Assembly: GCA_017961145.1 (NCBI GenBank)
Contig: JAGCXU010000093.1
Span: 1-33,742, forward strand
Origin: Bacteroidaceae bacterium
GTDB lineage: Bacteria > Bacteroidota > Bacteroidia > Bacteroidales > Bacteroidaceae
Length of the DNA: 33,742 nt
Direction of reading: 5' to 3'
Both the position numbers and the translations under genes were made by a program. Of this stretch, positions 25,489 through 32,596 are shown one piece after another (the first letter of the stretch is position 1; the number at the start of each line of letters is the position of its first letter). The notes below the pieces were generated by a model, which was not told the origin of the DNA, did not search any database, and saw only the letters and a program-made list of their open reading frames with translations.

Positions 25489-26664
25489 TCAAGTTTGGTA
25501 GAGGTTGATGTATTGCTGTGCCACGTGTGTTTCTCCGTAGGCATTGGCAGCTTTATGATGAGCAGCATCTCGTAAGTCGTGACTCAGGACGAAGCGTATT
25601 CCGGCAGCCAAGTCGGCAGCATCTCGGTAGTGTGCTACGTAACCATTCTCAAGGTGGTCTATCATCTCAGGTATACCTCCAACATTGAAACCAACACAAG
25701 GCGTGCCACAACTCATTGCCTCGGCAATAGTGTTGGGCAGATTGTCTTGCAGGCTTGGCGTGAGGAAAGCATCGACAGCGTTGTAGATTTGTGGCATCAA
25801 GTGCTCACCAACGGAACCAAAACGTGTGACATTAATGCCGTCGGGCAATGGGATTTGTTCTGCATTTTTACCTACAATGACAAGATGCAAGTCCTTCTTT
25901 TCAGTTAGTTTAAGCGCTTCAAGCAGATAGGAGATGCCTTTCCTCTCGTCATTCACCTTTTGACTGCAGAAAAGGAGCAAGTGTTTATCTTGTGGCAAGG
26001 AAAGGGATTGTCGTGCTTGCTGCATGTCGGTGGGATGGAAAAGAGCAGCCGGAATGCAGTTGTTGATGTGTTCCACACGTTCTGAAGGCAAGGCGTATCG
26101 TGCCTGCTCGGCAATCCATTGACTACATCCCACGAAGGTAGGATGCCATTGTTGGTATATTGCGCGCTTGAGCGCGTATAAAGAAGAAGGTAGTGAGCCA
26201 CAAAGAATAGGACAATGTAGGCACTCTCTTTCAGCACATTCTCCTCGATAATGACACACTCCCAAGTAGGGCCATTCGTCGTGTAGCGTCCATACGATTC
26301 GTTTGCCACTACTCATAATTTCGTCCAATCCATCGAGAGAAAGCATGCCTTGGCACACCCAATGCAGATGGATAACGTCCGCTTCTTGGAACTCTTGGGT
26401 ATGTGTGATGTCAATACCCACGTTAGCGATGTCTGCTTGCCAGAGTCGAGAGCGTCGGAATCCACAGCGAGGTAATATGGAAAGGCGTTCCAAGAGTTTC
26501 GGCACTTTGTTGCCCACCTTACAGACTGTAACGGCATCTGATTGTTTGTCGCGTACCATCAACTTGGCTTTCACTCCGTTTTTATTGAGGGCTTCCATGA
26601 GTCGGCGAGCAGCAATAGCTCCTCCGCCACTACATTCGCTTGTGCTTATAAGCAAAACATTCAT
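25489..26664 (-). CDS. Family 4-type glycosyltransferase (GT-B fold)
   Basis: A 391-residue GT-B transferase. The N-terminal Rossmann half starts 'MNVLLISTSECSGGGAIAARRL' and contains 'DVIHLHWVCQG' and 'TLHDEWPYLGVCHYRGEC', a Cys-rich insert ending 'CLHCPILCG' that recurs in this subgroup. The C-terminal half has the donor site 'EAMSCGTPCVGFNVGGIPEMI' with the E-x7-E pattern altered to 'EAMSCGTPCVGFNVGGIPE'. Such enzymes are usually retaining and add sugars to surface polysaccharide or glycoprotein chains. ATG 26664 overlaps the upstream stop as ATGA, so the two are translationally coupled; eight extra upstream codons in frame are rejected as they overlap further. Confidence 0.92.
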   Translation of the reverse strand: MNVLLISTSECSGGGAIAARRLMEALNKNGVKAKLMVRDKQSDAVTVCKVGNKVPKLLERLSILPRCGFRRSRLWQADIANVGIDITHTQEFQEADVIHLHWVCQGMLSLDGLDEIMSSGKRIVWTLHDEWPYLGVCHYRGECAERECLHCPILCGSLPSSLYALKRAIYQQWHPTFVGCSQWIAEQARYALPSERVEHINNCIPAALFHPTDMQQARQSLSLPQDKHLLLFCSQKVNDERKGISYLLEALKLTEKKDLHLVIVGKNAEQIPLPDGINVTRFGSVGEHLMPQIYNAVDAFLTPSLQDNLPNTIAEAMSCGTPCVGFNVGGIPEMIDHLENGYVAHYRDAADLAAGIRFVLSHDLRDAAHHKAANAYGETHVAQQYINLYQT

Positions 26665-27683
26665 TTGTATGCCTCCTTTCCCATCCACTTATTGATGCGA
26701 TTTCGAATGGAGGTGAGAATAAAACGGAAGTTCCCATAACGCAGATTAAGCAGTAATTCCTCGATGGAACGGCTAATCTTTACCATCGGACATCTCCATC
26801 CCATGATTCGATAGGCACGATGTCGGTAGGCAACATGTTCGATGATGTATGGCGGATGACTGAGGGAATACCCTTCTGGCAGCTCGAATCGTTGCATGGT
26901 GAATATGCGACGATAGCCACGAGGCATTGTTTCGAGAGACCCTCCGAAGTGTGTGCTGTCGGCAGTTGCACCAAGATTGTTTATCATGTTCTTTCTTGGC
27001 ACGATAGCCAGACCGTTGCTGAGCAACATGTGTGACCAGAAGATGGTTTCGTAGAAGGCTTTGCCTTGTTCCCGATGTTTACGGCACATAGGCAGGAAGT
27101 CTTTGCGATAACGGCATTCTCGTATCAGTTCTTCTATCTGACGGACAGAAGTTGGGTCGTCAAGCCAAGTGTAATGCTCGTCCCATTGATTGATGACGCG
27201 TCGCCACGAAGCCCAGCCCCAAATGCTGAAGTTTGTGGTGAAGAAGTAATCGCTCTGTACGTCGTTTGTCTGTTCTTCGACGTTAAATCCGCTTATCATC
27301 GTGATGCGTTCGTCGTTTTCATAGCGTTCGAGCATTTCTTTGCAGAACGAGAAAAAACTAATAGCGGGCACATCGTCATCCTCCAGCACGATGCATTTGT
27401 CAACATGGCTGAAAGCCCATTTCTGTGAGATGTATTCCGAAGGGTCGCAGCCAAAGTTCCGTTCCTGATAGAAAGTCTCTACCTGACATTCCCAATCGAC
27501 CTTTGACACCACTTCTCGGCAGGCAAGTATGCCAGGCATGTCTGCTTCGCTTCGTGGTCCGTCTTGATAAAGAAACAGACGCGAAGGGCGTGCTTTGCTA
27601 ACTTGGGCAAAGACTTGGCTCAACTGGTTCGGCCTGTTGAAGAACAGAATAAGCACAGGAATATCGACGAGAGCAGGTTTCAT
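26661..27683 (-). CDS. GT-A glycosyltransferase, GNT-I-like
   Basis: A 340-residue transferase starting 'DIPVLILFFNRPNQLSQVF', with the metal-binding 'VLEDDDVP' at 99-106 and 'FSIWGWASWRR' further on. This pattern occurs in bacterial proteins related to eukaryotic N-acetylglucosaminyltransferase I and in family-2-like enzymes. It probably adds a sugar to a surface glycan. The first gene of a minus-strand set with two more glycosyltransferases, rnhB and two EEP genes. The ATG at 27683 is chosen because the family domain begins at residue 8; a TAACTTTG box ends only 5 nt upstream. The frame is open to 27740 but those residues are not family-like. Confidence 0.88.
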   Translation of the reverse strand: MKPALVDIPVLILFFNRPNQLSQVFAQVSKARPSRLFLYQDGPRSEADMPGILACREVVSKVDWECQVETFYQERNFGCDPSEYISQKWAFSHVDKCIVLEDDDVPAISFFSFCKEMLERYENDERITMISGFNVEEQTNDVQSDYFFTTNFSIWGWASWRRVINQWDEHYTWLDDPTSVRQIEELIRECRYRKDFLPMCRKHREQGKAFYETIFWSHMLLSNGLAIVPRKNMINNLGATADSTHFGGSLETMPRGYRRIFTMQRFELPEGYSLSHPPYIIEHVAYRHRAYRIMGWRCPMVKISRSIEELLLNLRYGNFRFILTSIRNRINKWMGKEAYK

Positions 27684-27688
27684 GACTG

Positions 27689-27696
27689 CAAAGTTA
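27689..27696 (-). promoter_or_regulatory. Possible -7 box abutting the first glycosyltransferase gene
   Basis: The minus strand reads TAACTTTG, a match to TAnnTTTG, ending 5 nt before the ATG at 27683. If used, transcription would begin at or next to the start codon, giving a leaderless mRNA. No TTTG is seen at the -33 distance, so the call is weak. Confidence 0.3.
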
Positions 27697-27761
27697 TAAT
27701 TTTTTGAGCAATTTACACATAATATATGAAGGAAAAGCATGCATTATATTGTAAAAAGTTA

Positions 27762-27769
27762 TATATTTG
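27762..27769 (+). promoter_or_regulatory. -7 box for the fasciclin lipoprotein gene
   Basis: TATATTTG matches TAnnTTTG and lies 37 nt before the ATG at 27807. The -33 element is not clear. Confidence 0.5.
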
Positions 27770-27806
27770 CAGAGGAAAACTATTACTGACAACTAAAATC
27801 TTCCCA

Positions 27807-29984
27807 ATGAAAAGACTTTTGATGGCCGCAGTCTTGCTAATAACTTTGGCTGGTTGCACGGAACAAATTGATACATCTGCGAGATATGTATTCGAGGGTA
27901 AAACCATCATGCAGTATCTTGAAGAAAAGGACTACTATAGCGAGTATGTACGTTTGCTTGGCAAGATTCCTGTAAGTCCTTACTCTCAGACGACATTGAA
28001 GCAACTGCTGTCTGCTCGCGGACACTATACTGTGTTTGCTCCCTCGAACGATGCCATTCAGACTTACCTTGACTCTCTTTGCCGAAAGGGCATCATTACG
28101 GAACCGTCGTGGGAAGGCTTTACAGAGGAATCTACGCAGGACAGTATAGAGAAAGTGATTGTGTTCAACAGTGTTCTGGATAGTGGTGATCAGTATGCTT
28201 ACGACATTTCGGACTTCCCTGCTAATGAGCATGAGTTTGGTTTGGCAAACATGAACAACCGAAAGTTGCGTGTATTTTATGGTACACATGACTTAGACAG
28301 CATCAGCATCGATGGTGTTGCAACTGTTTCAAAGAAGAATAGGGGCATCATGCTGACTAATGGATATGTTCATCAGGTTGAGGGAGTTGTTGCTCCCAGC
28401 GACGGAAGGTTGGGCGACTTTATGCGTATGTGGGCAAAGCAGCCTGGAAGCGGATACACCGTAATGTCGCGTCTGTTGCTGGCTTGCCATATGGAAGACA
28501 CACTCAATGCCTATCGTGATGAGACGTGGGAGTACCTTTATCAGACCAATCAGGTAAAGAACTTGCCCAATCACACTTCAGTTGGGCAGCCTGGAACCAT
28601 TCCTCCTCACCGTTATTATGGTTTCACACTCTTTGCCGAAACAGACCGTTTCTGGGAAGAGACGTTGGGCAAACAGGTCGAGGAGATAACTGTCAGCGAT
28701 GTTTGCGATTACCTGCGTGAGTCCGGGCTCTTCGATTATATCAGCGGAACACTTTATGACGATGACTATACCAACGAGATGAATGTGCTGAACCAGTTCG
28801 TCACGTATCACCTCTTGCCACAACGTATCGGCAGGGAAAAGCTAGTCATACACTATAACGAGCTGGGTTACAACGTTTCCTCAGCCAAGGGTCCCACCAT
28901 TCCCATCATGGACTATTATCAGACGATGGGACTGCCGCGAATGCTCAAGACGTACGAGAGCCTTGAGTCGAACGGCATCTACCTTAACCGTTTCCCCATT
29001 CTGAGGAACGGCAGAGGCCAGTTCGGACCAACCAAGCTAAACATCAACGACTATCACGAGAGTGGCATGTTCTTCCGCATAAAAGGCTCCAGTTCGACTC
29101 CAAACGAGAACGAAGGCATCCGCATACTTACCTCTACCGAAGCAGGAACCGATGCCTCCAACATTGCCAATGCTGTCGTCTATCCTATCGAGCAACTGCT
29201 CGTTTGCTCGGAAAACGTCTGCAATACGATGTCGAGCCAGCGTATCCGTTTCGACGCTTGCTGTACGATGCCTGAACTGATGAACAATGACATTCGCCAA
29301 CGACGTGCCTACTATCCAACCGGAGCATCTAACGTCAGGGCCATACCCACGAACTATCCTTATCTGGACGGAGTCGAGATTCGCGAAGGCACGTTGTTCT
29401 ATTACCTGCAAGGCTACATGTCTGGCTATCATAATCTGCAGGGCGACGAGTTCAACATCATCGGTCGCTACGACTTTACCATGCAGTTGCCTCCAGTTCC
29501 TCGAGCAGGTCAGTACGAGATTCGCTTTGGTGTAGCAACAGGTTCGCGTGTTCGCTCGATGGCTCAGGTGTATTTCGGAACGACTCGCGACCGCATGCCT
29601 GCTGCAGGTATTCCTATGGACTTGCGTATCGGAGGCTTGGAGAAGAGGATGGAAAGCGTTACCATTCCCTCTAATGTGGGTTGGGAAGAAGATACTGACG
29701 ATGAGGAGTACAACGATCGTGTCACGAAGGCTATGCGTACGAAAGGTTTCATGAAGGCACCTTATGCATGGACTAATGCTAATGGAGGTGGCAGTCCTGT
29801 TCGCACCTTCCACTATATGTCGCGCCGCATCATCATCAACACTTTCCTCCAACCCTATCAGAATTACTACATACGCTTCCAGTCTGTCCTCGATGCAGAA
29901 GCCAAAGAGTTCTATATGGACTACTTTGAGTATGTTGCTAAAGAGGTTTACGACAATCCTGAAGAGTCTGAAGACATCTGGTAA
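27807..29984 (+). CDS. Fasciclin (FAS1) domain lipoprotein
   Basis: A 725-residue protein with a lipoprotein signal: MKRLLMAAVLLITLAGC, the lipobox LAGC giving lipidated Cys17. A first FAS1 domain covers about 35-205, with 'SARGHYTVFAPSNDAIQTYL' and the closing 'IMLTNGYVHQVEGVV' motif. A second, looser one at about 205-380 includes 'LNQFVTYHLLPQ'. The rest (about 400-720) is a beta-rich region of unknown fold with a 'NFTMQLPPVPRAGQYEIRFG'-like segment (here 'YDFTMQLPPVPRAGQYEIRF'), suggesting a jelly-roll. FAS1 proteins mediate adhesion or glycan binding; in Bacteroidetes they often accompany SusC/SusD pairs, but none is present here. ATG 27807 is chosen for the signal sequence, although the frame is open from 27726. 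Confidence 0.88.
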   Translation: MKRLLMAAVLLITLAGCTEQIDTSARYVFEGKTIMQYLEEKDYYSEYVRLLGKIPVSPYSQTTLKQLLSARGHYTVFAPSNDAIQTYLDSLCRKGIITEPSWEGFTEESTQDSIEKVIVFNSVLDSGDQYAYDISDFPANEHEFGLANMNNRKLRVFYGTHDLDSISIDGVATVSKKNRGIMLTNGYVHQVEGVVAPSDGRLGDFMRMWAKQPGSGYTVMSRLLLACHMEDTLNAYRDETWEYLYQTNQVKNLPNHTSVGQPGTIPPHRYYGFTLFAETDRFWEETLGKQVEEITVSDVCDYLRESGLFDYISGTLYDDDYTNEMNVLNQFVTYHLLPQRIGREKLVIHYNELGYNVSSAKGPTIPIMDYYQTMGLPRMLKTYESLESNGIYLNRFPILRNGRGQFGPTKLNINDYHESGMFFRIKGSSSTPNENEGIRILTSTEAGTDASNIANAVVYPIEQLLVCSENVCNTMSSQRIRFDACCTMPELMNNDIRQRRAYYPTGASNVRAIPTNYPYLDGVEIREGTLFYYLQGYMSGYHNLQGDEFNIIGRYDFTMQLPPVPRAGQYEIRFGVATGSRVRSMAQVYFGTTRDRMPAAGIPMDLRIGGLEKRMESVTIPSNVGWEEDTDDEEYNDRVTKAMRTKGFMKAPYAWTNANGGGSPVRTFHYMSRRIIINTFLQPYQNYYIRFQSVLDAEAKEFYMDYFEYVAKEVYDNPEESEDIW

Positions 29985-30041
29985 GGCAAGTTGCTGATTC
30001 TCAGACGGCTTGTTGCATCGGCAAATTAGGCACGTGTAGTT

Positions 30042-30132
30042 GGCAAACTTCACGTGTGAAGTTGCCAAACGTCACGTTTGATGTTTGACTTTGTCACGTT
30101 AGTAAATTGCAAACGTCACACGTGATGTTTGC
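30042..30132. repeat. Three consecutive palindromes between convergent genes
   Basis: Three hairpins lie in the 157-nt junction of the fasciclin and membrane-protein genes: 30042-30066 (ggcaaacttcac and gtgaagttgcc, one bulged base), 30066-30080 (caaac-gtcac-gtttg) and 30109-30132 (gcaaacgtcac and gtgatgtttgc, one G-T mismatch). All carry the core CAAAC(T/G)TCAC. They may end transcription from both sides; none is followed by a long T-run. Confidence 0.7.
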
Positions 30133-30141
30133 ACTCTTCCC

Positions 30142-31092
30142 TCAGATGGAGAATGAAGTCAGCCAGAGATTAAGTGTCGCCATGCCTGCCGTGAGCAATA
30201 TGGAGAGCAGGAAAAAGATGGTGGTCAGAATGCTTCCGCTGAGCGAGAAATAGTGCGCGATGAGAGGGCTGGCACTAGCTACAAGTAAAGCCATCGTGGT
30301 CTGATAGTGAGCGGGCTGAAGGACAAGAAACGCTATCAAGAGTAAAGTCTGCGAAACATAGATGTATAGCATCATGCGCACCCGTATCTTGTCATCGTAG
30401 TTCGTATGGAGATAGTGCAAGATACTTATGATGCCAAGCAAAGCGACAACTCCTGCGGAAACTTGCCAGACGAATGGTAACGAAGTGAGAGCCTCGACTG
30501 TCGGAATGTCGAACTTCGCCATTTCAGTCAGTTTCGTTATGAAACTCTGCATGTCTTCTGTCGCAAAACACCAAACGGCATAGCACCAGTAAGGAACGAT
30601 TATGCCGAGTACGCCTGCCCAAAACGCTTTTCTTGTCAACGAACGCAAGAAGATGGCAATATAAAGAAAGAAGAAAAATGTCATCGGCAGCATGACAGGA
30701 GCGCAGAAACTGCCTAAGCTAAGCATCAGAAAGGCATGGAAAACGAGCCTCTGGGGGCGATTCTTCTGGTAACAACGGAACAGTAAAAGGTAGCTCACGC
30801 AAAGGAAAGTGGCAGCAATTATTGGTTCACCTAAGGGATGCATGAATGAAAGGCTGGCCGCAAGCACAAGCCATACGCACGACATCATACGGGTGCGAAT
30901 GCGAATGATGTGTTGCTGGGCATTCGTTTCCATGATGACATAGGTGGTGAGCAAGCAGAGAACCAGACCAATAACACATCGCACATCAAAAGCCTTCTGC
31001 GGCAACCACCACATGCAAATTGCGGCAATCGTGCAGAAGGGAAGTGTCAATTCGCTTCCTGCAACCTTGTTCTGGAGCCTGTTCCGCAGCAT
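30142..31092 (-). CDS. Multi-pass membrane protein of unknown function
   Basis: A 316-residue protein with about nine hydrophobic segments separated by short basic loops (for example 'RCYQKNRPQRLVFHAF' and 'FLRSLTRKAF'). There is no catalytic motif I recognise. It starts one nt after the purD stop, so it is almost certainly co-transcribed and probably translated with purD. I recall a membrane protein beside purD in other Bacteroidales, but I cannot name its family with confidence. Annotated relatives are sometimes called beta-carotene monooxygenases; nothing in the sequence supports that. Confidence 0.85.
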   Translation of the reverse strand: MLRNRLQNKVAGSELTLPFCTIAAICMWWLPQKAFDVRCVIGLVLCLLTTYVIMETNAQQHIIRIRTRMMSCVWLVLAASLSFMHPLGEPIIAATFLCVSYLLLFRCYQKNRPQRLVFHAFLMLSLGSFCAPVMLPMTFFFFLYIAIFLRSLTRKAFWAGVLGIIVPYWCYAVWCFATEDMQSFITKLTEMAKFDIPTVEALTSLPFVWQVSAGVVALLGIISILHYLHTNYDDKIRVRMMLYIYVSQTLLLIAFLVLQPAHYQTTMALLVASASPLIAHYFSLSGSILTTIFFLLSILLTAGMATLNLWLTSFSI

Positions 31093-31093
31093 A

Positions 31094-32362
31094 TCAGAGG
31101 TCGGCTCCTATGTCTCGACGGAAGTTCTTCCCTTGGAACTTTATCTTCTTTGCCTCTGTGAAACTCTTCTGCAGGGCTTCCTCCTTGTCCTTTCCATAAC
31201 TGCTTACGGCAATCACTCGACCGCCATTCGTGACGATTTGCCCTTCCTTAATGGCTGTTCCGGCATGGAAGACAATGCTGCCATCCACTTCGTCGATGCC
31301 ACTTATGGGGAAGCCTTTCTCGTACGAGCCAGGATAACCGCCGCTTACCAGCATGATGCAGACGGCCGCGCGCTCGTCGAACTCGACTTCTTTCTCTGCA
31401 AGTGTGCCTGCTGCAACACTTTCGAAGAGGTCAACGAGGTCGCTCTTCAGCCGCAACATCACAGTCTCCGTTTCCGGATCACCCATGCGAACATTGTACT
31501 CGATGACTTTCGGATTGCCGCCTACGTTGATGAGGCCGAAGAAAATAAAGCCTTTATAGTCGATGCCTTCGGTTTTCAAACCTTCGACTGTGGGACGGAT
31601 GATGCGGTCTTCCACCTTCTTCATCCACTCCTTGTCGGCAAAAGGAACAGGACTCACACTACCCATTCCGCCTGTATTCAGGCCGGTATCGCCCTCGCCG
31701 ATGCGCTTGTAGTCTTTCGCTTCGGGCAATATCTTGTAGCTTTTCCCATCAGTCAGGACGAAGACGCTACACTCGATACCGCTCATGAACTCTTCAATGA
31801 CGACACGACTACTAGCACCACCAAACATGCCGCCAAGCATCTCTTCGAGTTCCTTCTCTGCTTCTTCGAGCGTCGGCAGAATGAGAACTCCCTTGCCGGC
31901 ACACAGTCCGTCGGCCTTCAAGACATAGGGCGGTTGCAAAGTTCGCAGGAAGGCTTTGCCCTCGTCGAGTGTCTCGCCAGTAAACGTCTTATAGGCTGCC
32001 GTGGGAATTTGATGTCTTTGCATGAATCCTTTGGCAAAGTCTTTGCTGCCTTCCAGCACGGCACCTTTCTTGCTTGGGCCAATGACGGGAATGCTTTTGA
32101 GCAATTCGTCGTCCTTGAAGAAGTCGTAAATGCCGTTCACCAAGGGATCTTCAGGACCGACTACAACCATGGTAATGCCCTCGTTTAGGCAGAAATTCTT
32201 GATGCCCTCGAAGTCGTTGACCTTCAAGTTGACGTTTTCACCTACGCCTTTTGTGCCGGCATTACCAGGCGCAATAAACAGCTTTTCGACTTTCGGACTT
32301 TGGCTTATTTTCCAGGCAAGCGCGTGTTCGCGTCCACCACTTCCTAACAATAGTATCTTCAT
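31094..32362 (-). CDS. purD: Phosphoribosylamine-glycine ligase (GAR synthetase)
   Basis: A 422-residue ATP-grasp ligase that joins phosphoribosylamine and glycine in step 2 of purine synthesis. The start '[20 protein letters not shown]' and 'FIAPGNAGT' form the N-domain, '[13 protein letters not shown]' binds the substrate, '[16 protein letters not shown]' is the ATP-grasp loop and '[10 protein letters not shown]' and '[11 protein letters not shown]' are signature motifs. The length is normal for a single-function PurD. It has a TATCTTTG box 27 nt upstream and leads a two-gene operon with the membrane protein. Confidence 0.98.
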   Translation of the reverse strand: MKILLLGSGGREHALAWKISQSPKVEKLFIAPGNAGTKGVGENVNLKVNDFEGIKNFCLNEGITMVVVGPEDPLVNGIYDFFKDDELLKSIPVIGPSKKGAVLEGSKDFAKGFMQRHQIPTAAYKTFTGETLDEGKAFLRTLQPPYVLKADGLCAGKGVLILPTLEEAEKELEEMLGGMFGGASSRVVIEEFMSGIECSVFVLTDGKSYKILPEAKDYKRIGEGDTGLNTGGMGSVSPVPFADKEWMKKVEDRIIRPTVEGLKTEGIDYKGFIFFGLINVGGNPKVIEYNVRMGDPETETVMLRLKSDLVDLFESVAAGTLAEKEVEFDERAAVCIMLVSGGYPGSYEKGFPISGIDEVDGSIVFHAGTAIKEGQIVTNGGRVIAVSSYGKDKEEALQKSFTEAKKIKFQGKNFRRDIGADL

Positions 32363-32388
32363 AATGCTTCTTCTTATTTTTTATGCGA

Positions 32389-32396
32389 CAAAGATA
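32389..32396 (-). promoter_or_regulatory. -7 box for purD
   Basis: The minus strand reads TATCTTTG, 26 nt before the purD ATG. No clear -33 element is seen. Confidence 0.45.
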
Positions 32397-32498
32397 CGAC
32401 TTTTTTCGGAAACTTTAGAGGTTTTCGCAGAGAAATTAAAGATATGCTTTAATATTGTAATTAGTGTTAAATGATAGGGTAGAGAAGTATTTTCTTTG

Positions 32499-32506
32499 TA
32501 TCTTTG
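32499..32506 (+). promoter_or_regulatory. -7 box for the secreted TPR-like protein gene
   Basis: TATCTTTG lies 90 nt before the ATG at 32597. The -33 element is not clear. A leader of about 84 nt would follow. Confidence 0.45.
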
Positions 32507-32596
32507 GTGAACGTTTTCCTTGTTTGGGTGTTTATCTTAATGAGTGCGCCTCGGAAAAGGAAAATAGGAAATCGTGAAAATAAAAAAGTCAGAAAG

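Noticed and set aside
29037-30068. Open frame of 343 codons on the minus strand
   Set aside because: It lies opposite the fasciclin lipoprotein and runs through the repeat-rich junction; the translation has no family features.
30944-32188. Open frame of 414 codons on the plus strand
   Set aside because: It is antisense to purD, which is certain.
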